A stretch of 12,098 nucleotides of DNA from NCBI GenBank assembly GCA_016870695.1, contig VGAV01000035.1, forward strand, positions 1-12,098. Direction: 5' to 3'. Below the pieces are notes generated by a model. That model searched no databases and was not told where the DNA came from. It saw only the letters and a list, made by a program, of their open reading frames with translations. The position numbers and the translations under genes are program-made. Positions 6,146 through 12,082 of this stretch are shown here, in pieces (the stretch's first letter is position 1; each line of letters starts with the position of its first letter). This stretch comes from Actinomycetota bacterium. Lineage in GTDB: Bacteria; Actinomycetota; Actinomycetes; Actinomycetales; Microbacteriaceae.

Positions 6146-6595
6146 TTACATAGGGATGCGGCCAGAAATGACAGCGCCCGCGACGTCGACCACTACGTCC
6201 CGACCGGCGGACAGGAGCGCGTCGCGAATCGCAATCAACCGATTTCTCTTCGGTGAGTCCACTGGCGCGCTATCTGCGAGGGCATCAAGGGCTTCAAGGA
6301 GTCTGTCAGCTGCAACGTCCGAGCTCGGCCATTGACCGACAGCCTCCAGTCCGTCAGGGAGGATGCCCGTGACGTAGTTGTCGCGACCGTCGTACGTGCT
6401 CGCGTCTCTCACCACGAGATGCCGGTGACTGAGGTTCGTGAGCGCTAAGACAACCTCACGTTGGTCTCGGCCGCAATAGGCGGCAATCTCCCCGGACTGG
6501 AGCAGATCGTGTTCCTCGAGTAACTGGGCGACCGCGACCAGTACTGGATAGTCCCGTGATGTCCAGACGTCATTCAAGCGCGGAGGTTGATTCAT
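6146..6595 (-). CDS. Winged-helix hypothetical protein, actinobacterial type
   Basis: A 149-aa protein starting MNQPPRLNDVWTSRDYPVLV. Residues about 10-65 look like a winged helix: VLVAVAQLLEEHDLLQSGEI, then AAYCGRDQREVVLALTNLSH and RHLVVRD. Residues about 95-149 (DRLLEALDALADSAPVDS..., RLIAIRDALLSAGRDVVVDV) form a second helical part ending in a Gly/Val-rich tail (AGAVISGRIPM). I recall this layout (DVWxxRDYPVLV plus HTH, then a helical C-terminus) from uncharacterised actinobacterial proteins, but no function is established. It converges on the TIR gene with a 24-base gap. Its ATG has no ribosome binding site and follows a TAGGGT by six bases, so it is probably also leaderless. It could regulate neighbouring cargo or be an independent gene. 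Confidence 0.75.
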   Translation of the reverse strand: MNQPPRLNDVWTSRDYPVLVAVAQLLEEHDLLQSGEIAAYCGRDQREVVLALTNLSHRHLVVRDASTYDGRDNYVTGILPDGLEAVGQWPSSDVAADRLLEALDALADSAPVDSPKRNRLIAIRDALLSAGRDVVVDVAGAVISGRIPM

Positions 6596-6607
6596 AACGG
6601 GACCCTA
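6593..6607 (-). promoter_or_regulatory. Leaderless promoter of the winged-helix gene
   Basis: On the minus strand TAGGGT (6607-6602) lies six bases before the ATG at 6595, with no Shine-Dalgarno. This is the same geometry as at the TIR gene. The -10 abuts the edge of leader copy 2. Confidence 0.5.
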
Positions 6608-6772
6608 GCGGGGCCGGCCAGGGCCAGGCACGAGGGGCGACCCCCTCGCGCTCCCCGGTGTTCCGCCTGCGGCGGGGCGCGCGCTCCGCCCGCCCAGCGG
6701 TGACGGAGCACCGCTGGCAGGAGCCGCTACGCGGCCCGGTTTCCCGTTTTCCTTACCTTGTTGCTCGGGCGG
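6607..6772 (+). repeat. GC-rich leader module, copy 2 (shortened)
   Basis: This stretch matches copy 1 (3442-3797) landmark by landmark in the same orientation: AGCGGGGC (6607), CCCCTCGCGCTCCCCGGTGT (about 6641), GACGGAGC (6702) and GTTGCTCGGGCGG (6760). The middle of copy 1, with CGCCCTACGGGCT and TTATTTCGC, is missing. No backbone gene follows it; instead the IS110 left region begins, so it is an orphan copy, possibly cut by the insertion or by recombination. Confidence 0.55.
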
Positions 6773-6799
6773 TTTCGGCGCAGTCGTAGTGTGTCGATC

Positions 6800-6950
6800 G
6801 TCCGAGGACGGTGGGTATGGCTCCTGCGTTTTCGCCGCGGTGACGGCTCGTGAAGAATGGCCGCCCGCCGTCCACCCGATGGTTCGACCGCTGATTGAGA
6901 GAAGCGAACAAATCGCTGCGTAAGGAAATGACGGCGTGACCATCAACACC
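6800..6950 (+). ncRNA. Candidate IS110 bridge RNA region
   Basis: Upstream of the transposase two structured domains can be drawn. Domain 1 has an 11-bp stem, 6806-6816 (GGACGGTGGGT) with 6863-6873 (GCCCGCCGTCC), two G-U pairs included, closing a 46-base loop that holds an inner hairpin (GCCG 6834-6837 with CGGC 6844-6847). Domain 2 is closed by GATGGT (6878-6883) with ACCATC (6939-6944) and contains a perfect hairpin, AGCGA (6903-6907) with TCGCT (6913-6917). IS110 bridge RNAs carry two such internal-loop domains, one matching target and one matching donor DNA, and lie 5' of the transposase. The structure is seen; the identity is inferred. Confidence 0.55.
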
Positions 6951-6976
6951 ACCCGAAGGAAGCGAAGGGAGCGGCC

Positions 6977-8287
6977 ATGCCGCAGATCTGGGCCGGCATC
7001 GACGCAGGGAAGGGACACCACCACTGCGTCGTCATCGACGCCGACGGCGTCAAGCTCCACTCCGCCCGCGTCGCCAACGATGAGGCGGCGCTGCTCGAGC
7101 TGATCGCCACTGTGACGGATCTCGCCGGTGGCGACGAGTGCCTGTGGGCGATCGATCTCAGCAGCGGGGGAGCGGCGCTGATACTCGGGCTCCTCGCCGC
7201 GCATGCGCTCCCGGTCGTTTATATCCCTGGCCACGCCGTGCACCACGCCGCGAAGGCGTATCGGGGTGATGGCAAGACCGATGCGAAAGACGCGGCGATC
7301 ATCGCCGATCAGGCGCGGATGCGCCGCGACCTCCAGGTCTTGACCGTCGAAGACGAGACGCGCATCGAACTGCGCGCTCTCACTGGGCACCGAAAAGACC
7401 TCGTCTGCGACCGGACACGAGCCATCAACCGGCTTCGCGGGTACCTGCTCGAGTATTTCCCCGCGCTTGAGCGAGCCTTCAACTACTCCGCCAGCCGCGC
7501 CTCGCTCCTTCTGCTCACTGGATATGCCACGCCGGATGCGATCCGGAGGATGGGGGAGTCGCGCCTGGCCCGGTGGCTTCGCGCGCAAGGCTGCCGGACC
7601 GCGGTCGCGACCGCCGCCACCGCGGTCGCCGCCGCGAAAAGCCAGCAGAGCGTGCTCCCTGGCCAGGCGATCGCGGCGGAACTAGCCCGCCGACTCGCAC
7701 ACAATCTCATCGCCCTCGAAGGCCGCATCGCAGAAATCGACCAGCTCATCGCCACACGGGTCGAGACCAGCCGCGCCGCCGAGCTTCTTCGCTCGATGCC
7801 GGGCTTCGGGCCGCTGCTCGCGGCTGAGTTTCTCGCATCGACCGGCGCTGACCTCAGCGTCTACGTCAGCGCCGACCGGCTCGCCGGCGTGGCCGGCCTC
7901 GCCCCGGCGCCGCGTGACTCGGGCAAGATCAGCAGCAATCACCACCGGCCACGCCGGTACGACAGACGTCTGCTGCGCGCTTGCTACCTCGCAGCGATGG
8001 TTAGTGTGCAACAAAAAACCGACTCGCGCGCGTTCTACGACCGCAAACGCGGCGAGGGAAAGTCGCACAAGCAAGCCGTCCTCGCTCTCGCACGGCGTCG
8101 CCTGGACGTCATCTGGGCCATGTTTCGTGACGATCATCCCTACACACCCCCAACGCCCGCGGGGCCCGCTTCGAGACAGCTCGAATACGACAGATCGCCT
8201 CGGAAAGCACTCGAACAGACGAACACAGGCGCGCCATCCATCTGTGCGGATGCACGACGAGATGAACGGTTGAGGGTGGGGATTTGA
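6977..8287 (+). CDS. IS110-family transposase (DEDD recombinase)
   Basis: A 436-aa intact transposase, started at the ATG with AAGGGAG (6965-6971) five bases upstream. The N-terminal RuvC-like part shows GIDAGKGHH with D9, WAIDLSSG with D60, and GKTDAKDAAIIAD with D102 and D105, the spacing of the family's catalytic acidic residues; D replaces the usual E at position 60. A coiled helical middle (about 140-260) follows. The C-terminal transposase domain reads LRSMPGFGPLLAAEFLASTG then LAGVAGLAPAPRDSGK, with S315 as the likely nucleophile region, and the typical FYDRKRGEGKSHKQAVLALA. These enzymes cut and rejoin DNA with a Ser-based step guided by an RNA made by the element. The last 35 or so residues after DDHPYTPP are not conserved in the family as I know it. 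No frameshift or stop, so it may be active. Confidence 0.93.
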   Translation: MPQIWAGIDAGKGHHHCVVIDADGVKLHSARVANDEAALLELIATVTDLAGGDECLWAIDLSSGGAALILGLLAAHALPVVYIPGHAVHHAAKAYRGDGKTDAKDAAIIADQARMRRDLQVLTVEDETRIELRALTGHRKDLVCDRTRAINRLRGYLLEYFPALERAFNYSASRASLLLLTGYATPDAIRRMGESRLARWLRAQGCRTAVATAATAVAAAKSQQSVLPGQAIAAELARRLAHNLIALEGRIAEIDQLIATRVETSRAAELLRSMPGFGPLLAAEFLASTGADLSVYVSADRLAGVAGLAPAPRDSGKISSNHHRPRRYDRRLLRACYLAAMVSVQQKTDSRAFYDRKRGEGKSHKQAVLALARRRLDVIWAMFRDDHPYTPPTPAGPASRQLEYDRSPRKALEQTNTGAPSICADARRDERLRVGI

Positions 8288-8356
8288 CGAACGGCGCCTT
8301 GGGCCTACGGGCCTGCCCATTGGGTGAGTACCAGAGACAATACGTCTCGTGGTCTG

Positions 8357-8372
8357 TACCGTGCTAGTCATG
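8357..8372 (+). promoter_or_regulatory. Likely leaderless promoter of the 176-aa gene
   Basis: TACCGT (8357-8362) fits TANNNT and lies seven bases before the ATG at 8370; GAGACA (8334-8339) sits 17 bases further upstream as a partial -35. No Shine-Dalgarno precedes the ATG. Confidence 0.45.
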
Positions 8373-8900
8373 TGGATCAACAGGGAAACGACACCGGAAG
8401 AGCTTGCTGAGCTTCGCGAGTCTTTGAAGATGCAGATGCGAAGTGCCGACGCGGTCGTCTATGACCTCCAGCAGCCTGCCTGGCACGGCGCGTTCGTGGA
8501 CTTCCCACTTTCCAGCGGAGCTACCAGCTACACCGAGACTGCGTACTGGCGGCACACGACGCTCGCCCAAGGTGAACATCTAGCTGCGGAAAGCGCCAAC
8601 ATCATTATCGGGACAAGCTCTGAAGGAGGACTCGACAACCTCCGGCGCCGGTACTGGCTCCCAAGCCAAACCGCCCCCACGACCAACACTGGCAAGACCG
8701 TGACTGTTGCGCGAGACGGCATCAAGGTGGTCACCGCGCCGTTCGTCGTGACACCTTCCGGTCGCACTTTCGCCGAGGCGCGAGACGGCGACACATTCCT
8801 CGTAATAACGCTCCGCGGTCTCGACCAAATACCCGATCGAATCACCGTTTCGCGCTCGTTCGACTACGACCATTTAGTCGCGCACTGGGACTCTTTGTAA
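8370..8900 (+). CDS. Hypothetical protein, 176 aa
   Basis: The protein begins MWINRETTPEELAELRESLK, a helical start, followed by VVYDLQQPAWHGAFVDFPLS, YTETAYWRHTTLAQGEHLAA, NLRRRYWLPSQTAPTTN and a strand-rich second half (VTVARDGIKVVTAPFVV, ITLRGLDQIPDRITVSRSFD). It has no signal peptide or membrane segment, and no motif I recognise. The frame is open a few codons further up to a GTG at 8349, but the TANNNT spacing and absence of a ribosome binding site favour ATG 8370. It begins only about 80 bases after the transposase stop and has its own promoter, so it need not depend on the insertion. It could be a cargo gene of unknown role, perhaps linked to the TIR gene before the insertion. Confidence 0.7.
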   Translation: MWINRETTPEELAELRESLKMQMRSADAVVYDLQQPAWHGAFVDFPLSSGATSYTETAYWRHTTLAQGEHLAAESANIIIGTSSEGGLDNLRRRYWLPSQTAPTTNTGKTVTVARDGIKVVTAPFVVTPSGRTFAEARDGDTFLVITLRGLDQIPDRITVSRSFDYDHLVAHWDSL

Positions 8901-9022
8901 CTATCTCCTGCACGCGTGCCGCTCCGTCCCCCATATGGCCTACAGACGGAGACCATGCCGTTTGCGACGCTGGAAGCTCAGAACACACGCCCGCCCTTGG
9001 GGGGCAGATCGGACACGTGATT
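8901..9022. other. Short intergenic region
   Basis: About 120 bases between the unknown gene and the secreted protein. A run of G (8999-9004) and GGA at 9011 might serve as a loose ribosome binding site for the next gene. I see no convincing promoter hexamers or terminator. Confidence 0.3.
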
Positions 9023-9586
9023 ATGAATTCCAAAATGCGCAAGATCGTAGCTGGCGTCGCGGGGGCGACTGCCGCCCTCGTTCTCGCAGCGGCCCCGCTG
9101 ACGGCCAACGCCGCTGAATGGCCGGAGCCCGTCACTGCCGCGGCGAGCACAGCCATCACTCAATCCAAGATGGAGATCGACTGCAGCACCTTCAGCGCAG
9201 CCGACCGCCAGAAGGCAATCGCCGAGAACCTCAACATCTGCGGTTCGCTTGGAGCAACCGCCCGCGGCGTCGTGAACGCTGACTGCGGTACCTCAACGTT
9301 TTACGTTGACCGTTCCTCGACGGGCAAGCTCCGTATCTCCTACGGGCTGTTCTCGAGCAAGGGAACGATCGTCACTCGCAGCCTCACGTCCACGTGGGGG
9401 CCAGCGCTGGTCGGAGACAACTACGACTTCGGCGCAGTTGGCCGGGACACCTACAGCAACACCTTCGAAAAGGGAAACCTGCCCCGCCCCTCCCAGATTG
9501 GGGGGACCTTGCGTGGGACCGTCACCATCGCAGGGTGGACCTTCTCCTGCAACATCGTGAACGATGTTGCGGTTCGACGCATCTGA
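9023..9586 (+). CDS. Small secreted protein with four cysteines
   Basis: A 187-aa protein with a clear Sec signal peptide: MNSKMRKIVAGVAGATAALV, then a hydrophobic run to AAPLTANA, with cleavage likely after ANA (about residue 30). The mature part of about 157 residues has four Cys (in IDCSTF, NICGSL, NADCGT and FSCNIV), enough for two disulfides, and a strand-rich middle (TSTFYVDRSSTGKLRISYGL). There is no LPxTG anchor and no catalytic motif I recognise. Candidate starts are GTG 9017, ATG 9023 and ATG 9035; I take 9023, although 9035 (MRKIVAG...) is just as credible. It ends 14 bases before a strong terminator, so it is the last gene of its transcript. Actinobacteria secrete many such small proteins, including bacteriocins, inhibitors and surface factors; none can be chosen here. 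Confidence 0.8.
   Translation: MNSKMRKIVAGVAGATAALVLAAAPLTANAAEWPEPVTAAASTAITQSKMEIDCSTFSAADRQKAIAENLNICGSLGATARGVVNADCGTSTFYVDRSSTGKLRISYGLFSSKGTIVTRSLTSTWGPALVGDNYDFGAVGRDTYSNTFEKGNLPRPSQIGGTLRGTVTIAGWTFSCNIVNDVAVRRI
9549..9570. repeat. 10-2-10 palindrome inside the secreted-protein gene
   Basis: GCAACATCGT (9549-9558) and ACGATGTTGC (9561-9570) are exact inverted copies separated by GA. It lies in the codons for CNIVNDVAV, 16 bases before the stop. Its symmetry is typical of a dimeric protein binding site rather than an RNA loop. Confidence 0.55.
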
Positions 9587-9600
9587 CGACCTAACCCAAG

Positions 9601-9641
9601 AAGGCCCAGGACGTCGCCCAAGCGGCGTCCTGGGCCTTTCT
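9601..9641 (+). terminator. Strong intrinsic terminator
   Basis: AAGGCCCAGGACGTCGC (9601-9617), loop CCAA (9618-9621), GCGGCGTCCTGGGCCTT (9622-9638): a 17-bp stem with one T-G mismatch that would be a G-U pair in RNA, followed by TTTCT. It begins 14 bases after the stop of the secreted-protein gene and ends its transcript. Confidence 0.9.
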
Positions 9642-9648
9642 GTGTCCC

Positions 9649-9738
9649 ATGCTCATTGTCCCCGGTCTGCTCGCCTCAGCCCTGGCTCTGATAGTCATCG
9701 CCATTGCTGACGCCAACCGGCCGGTCGACGTTGACTGA
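9649..9738 (+). CDS. Possible 29-aa single-membrane-span peptide
   Basis: Right after the terminator an ATG opens a 29-codon frame: MLIVPGLLASALALIVIAIA, followed by DANRPVDVD and a TGA. The first 20 residues form a full hydrophobic span and the tail is charged, as in small toxin or regulatory membrane peptides. No ribosome binding site is visible and the terminator just before leaves little room for a promoter, so I give it low weight. An 8-bp hairpin follows its stop (9740-9767). Confidence 0.25.
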   Translation: MLIVPGLLASALALIVIAIADANRPVDVD

Positions 9739-9739
9739 A

Positions 9740-9767
9740 GAGCCGGCGAGTTTGGTGCAGCCGGCTC
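9740..9767. repeat. 8-bp inverted repeat
   Basis: GAGCCGGC (9740-9747) and GCCGGCTC (9760-9767) with a 12-base loop, starting one base after the stop of the 29-aa frame. There is no T-run. It may be structural or a weak terminator. Confidence 0.4.
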
Positions 9768-10035
9768 GTGGGGACATCACCTCACATCCAGAACGCGCAC
9801 GTGGCGCGTCACAACGCGATGATCAAGACGCGGCACCGCAGTAGACCACCGTCACCGTCGTAGCGGCACACACGTCCGGTCGCAAACTGCCATACGCTCC
9901 CGATCCTCGTATCCATCACAGGCGCCGTCGTAACGGGAGCGAGGGCCAGGGTCCGGTACAGCTAGCCCGTGAGGAGCTTCTTCCCCTATGCCCTTGAACC
10001 GTCCCCGTAGGAATTGTTTGCGAAGGGCCCGGCAC
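9768..10035. other. Intergenic region with inverted repeats, no gene seen
   Basis: About 270 bases to the stop of the next minus-strand gene. ACGCGC-ACGTG-GCGCGT at 9793-9809 and CGCTCCCG (9895-9902) with CGGGAGCG (9934-9941) are the only structures noted. The second could fold in a transcript running leftwards from the minus-strand gene, though no T-run follows. I see no coding bias here. Confidence 0.35.
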
Positions 10036-10361
10036 TCACTCGTGGACAGACAGAGTGATGGTGGAGGTCACACCTCTTGGTGTGAAATCGCCAGTCAGAC
10101 GAACGGGTCTGCGGTCGTCGGTCCGGCCGTGCATACGCGTCTCGGCGCGCTCCGTGGTCTCCACGAAAAGCTCGAACCGGCGTTCCTCCCTCACCTCCTG
10201 CACCCACGCGAGCACCTCCGCGACTGACTCCGCACCGGTGATCCGTCGTGGATCGTGACTCGCCGGCTGCTCCACGTCGTCTCCGGTCCAGAAACAGACC
10301 CAGTAAGTCGATGCGTCTTCCCGCTGCATGCCGAAGTACGACTCATCCCATTCGTCTTCAT
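10036..10361 (-). CDS. Hypothetical protein, start apparently frameshifted
   Basis: The protein-like body reads EDEWDESYFGMQREDASTYW, then VCFWTGDDVEQPASHDPRR, ITGAESVAEVLAWVQEVREE and RRFELFVETTERAETRMHGR, to a TGA at 10038-10036. The good ribosome binding site AAGGAG (10372-10367) and ATG (10361-10359) upstream are in another frame, which reads MKTNGMSRTS. One missing base between about 10345 and 10358 would join them into a 108-109-residue protein. As the bases stand, the first in-frame ATG is 10329 (MQREDASTYW..., 97 aa), without a ribosome binding site. It is acidic, soluble, with an alpha-beta pattern and no domain I can name. It is divergent from the ParB-like gene and starts inside leader copy 3. 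Confidence 0.5.
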
Positions 10362-10376
10362 TCGCTCTCCTTGTCG

Positions 10377-10667
10377 CAGGGCGGCCGGACGGAGCCGGCC
10401 GGAGGAGCCTTCGGCGCTGTTGACAACCTGATTGAGATTCTTCACCTCTCCGCGGTTTCAACCTACTTCGCTGCATCGGCTACGTGCCACCGATCCCGGA
10501 CGCGCCCTACGGGCTTATTTCGCCCGGAATCGGCGTCACTCCGCCGCCTCCACTCAGTTGGTTTTCACTCGCCGGAGAGGCAAAGAAAAACGATCAGGAA
10601 GACGACAAAAGCCCCGTAGTTGGCTTAGAACCACGGGACCCGTCGCCTCAATGGTCGCACACCACAT
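10377..10667 (+). other. GC-rich structured leader, copy 3
   Basis: About 290 bases between the divergent minus-strand gene and the ParB-like gene. It shares with copy 1 GACGGAGC (10388), CGCCCTACGGGCT (10503-10515, 13 identical bases), TTATTTCGC (about 10515) and a purine-rich end GGCAAAGAAAAACGAT (near 10579) matching GGCAAGAAAACGAT. A consensus -35 TTGACA lies at 10420-10425, but no good -10 follows at the right distance. In both copies the module stands directly upstream of backbone genes, so it is probably a transcribed 5' leader or promoter module. Confidence 0.5.
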
Positions 10668-10684
10668 GAGGAGAAAGCATCGTG
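10668..10684 (+). promoter_or_regulatory. Ribosome binding site fixing the ParB-like GTG start
   Basis: GAGGAG (10668-10673) is eight bases before the GTG at 10682, which fixes the start of the ParB-like protein. Confidence 0.75.
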
Positions 10685-12082
10685 ACCATCACCACCGGAA
10701 CCGGGACCATCGAGCACATCGACCCGACCACCCTCGTTATTGAGGCGAACGTGCGCACCAGCGCTCCCGTGACCAAGGATTTCATCGCGTCGATCCGCGA
10801 GAACGGCGTCATCACCCCGATCCTCGCCCGCCGCGACGAGCACGGGAACGTCATCGTCCGCGCCGGTCAGCGTCGCACCCTCGCCGCCCGCGAGGCCGAG
10901 GTGCCGACCGTCCCCGTCTACGTCGTGGAGGGCGACGACACCACCGCGGACCGGATCATTCAGCAGATCATCGAGAACGACCAGCGCGCCGACCTCAGCA
11001 CCGCGGATCGCACCGCCGCCTGGGCGCAGCTGGCGTTCGAGGGCATCAGCGCCGCGCAGATCGCCAAGCGCACCGGCACCAAGACCGACGCGGTGAAAAA
11101 GGGCCTCGCCGTCGCCGAGTCCGCCACCGTCACCTCCGCTCTCAACGAGCACCCGCTGACCCTGGACCAGGCGGCGGTGCTGTTGGAGTTCGAGGACGAC
11201 GCCGAGGCCCGTGCGCACCTGATCGAGGTCGCCACCACCGACCCGACGCAGTTCGAGCACACCGCGCAGAGCCTCCGCGACGACGCCGCGGAAAAAGCCC
11301 GCCTCGCCGCCGTCGAGCAGGAGCTGACCGCGAACGGCTTCCAGGTGCTTACCCGCGGCGAGGCGTACGGGGAGGGGAGCCCGTGGGTGATCCTCCGCAA
11401 GCTCCACACCGCGGACGGCGCACAGGTCACCGCCGAGCACATCGCCACCGTCCCGGTGCGCGGCGCGCTCATCGACACCAACTGGCGCGGCGACATCGAC
11501 GTGACCTACTTCGTTCAGAACCCCACCGATGCGGGCTTCACCTACGCCTGGGGCGCACCCGGCACCCCCGCCGAGCCGCTGACCGCGGAGCAGATCGAGG
11601 AAGAGCGCGTCGAGAAGTCCGCCGAGCGCAAGGCGCTCATCGCCAACAACAAGGCGTGGACCGCCGCTGAGACGGTGCGCCGCAAATGGATCGCGACGTT
11701 CCTGTCTCGCAAGACGCTGCCGAAGGACGCTGACCGGGTGATCGCGCTGGGCCTGACCGCTCACCGGTTCTCGGTGTCGTCCGCGATGTCGGGCGGCAAC
11801 GACCTCGCGCACACGTTCCTCGCCGTCGAGCGGCCCTCCGGTTACCGCACCGACGCCCTGGCCGCGCTGGTGGAGGCCAACCCCGGCAAGGCCCGCCTGG
11901 TGTCCCTGGCGGTCGTCCTCGCCGGTGCCGAGGCAGGCACCAGCAAGGAATCGTGGCGACGCGGCGACGAGCGCGCCGCCGCCCTGTTCCGCCAGCTCGC
12001 CGCGTGGGGATACGCCCTCTCCCCGGTCGAGCAGATCGTCACCGGCGACACCACCCCCGCCGAAGCCGCGGGCCTCGCCTGA
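10682..12082 (+). CDS. ParB-N/HTH domain protein
   Basis: A 466-aa protein with a ParB/Spo0J-type N-terminus. Residues about 8-85 form the nuclease-like ParB fold: IEHIDPTTLVIEANVRTSAP, SIRENGVITPILARRDEHGN and the hallmark VRAGQRRTLAAREAEVPTVP. Residues about 95-150 follow as in ParB: QQIIENDQRADLSTADRTAA then the helix-turn-helix GISAAQIAKRTGTKTDAVKK. Beyond residue 200 it has a long tail without a family I can name, including a Glu/Ala-rich stretch (EQIEEERVEKSAERKALIAN) and a helical C-terminus. Such proteins are frequent on actinobacterial plasmids near DUF3560 and ssb genes and are longer than classical ParB. It is not next to parA, which already has its own partner, so a separate role in DNA binding, regulation or transfer is likely. 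Chromosomal ParB binds CTP through the GxRR box; here it is GQRR. Confidence 0.85.
   Translation: MTITTGTGTIEHIDPTTLVIEANVRTSAPVTKDFIASIRENGVITPILARRDEHGNVIVRAGQRRTLAAREAEVPTVPVYVVEGDDTTADRIIQQIIENDQRADLSTADRTAAWAQLAFEGISAAQIAKRTGTKTDAVKKGLAVAESATVTSALNEHPLTLDQAAVLLEFEDDAEARAHLIEVATTDPTQFEHTAQSLRDDAAEKARLAAVEQELTANGFQVLTRGEAYGEGSPWVILRKLHTADGAQVTAEHIATVPVRGALIDTNWRGDIDVTYFVQNPTDAGFTYAWGAPGTPAEPLTAEQIEEERVEKSAERKALIANNKAWTAAETVRRKWIATFLSRKTLPKDADRVIALGLTAHRFSVSSAMSGGNDLAHTFLAVERPSGYRTDALAALVEANPGKARLVSLAVVLAGAEAGTSKESWRRGDERAAALFRQLAAWGYALSPVEQIVTGDTTPAEAAGLA

Larger units (their letters stand above)
6790..8300 (+). mobile_element. IS110-family insertion sequence (ends approximate)
   Basis: One complete IS110-type transposase gene with about 190 bases of structured non-coding DNA upstream. 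IS110 elements usually lack terminal inverted repeats and target duplications, so the ends cannot be fixed by eye; I place them just outside the structured region and the stop codon. The upstream non-coding part is where IS110-group (as opposed to IS1111-group) elements encode their guide RNA. No second copy is present in the window. Confidence 0.7.

Noticed and set aside
6605..7588. Minus-strand open frame over the leader copy 2 and the transposase start
   Set aside because: It crosses the structured repeat and runs antisense to the IS110 catalytic region; composition is not protein-like.
8291..8325. GGGC/GCCC repeat after the transposase as terminator or IS end
   Set aside because: Irregular stem, no T-run, and no matching repeat at the left end. 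Its CCTACGGGC resembles a leader landmark but is too short to call a copy.
9988..10227. Plus-strand frame opposite the minus-strand hypothetical gene
   Set aside because: No ribosome binding site and a low-complexity product; the opposite strand shows clearly better coding character.
10625..11812. Long minus-strand open frame (395 codons) opposite the ParB-like gene
   Set aside because: Shadow frame in high-GC DNA: Gly/Arg/Val-rich low-complexity product without a domain, fully opposite a gene with clear ParB motifs and a good start site.
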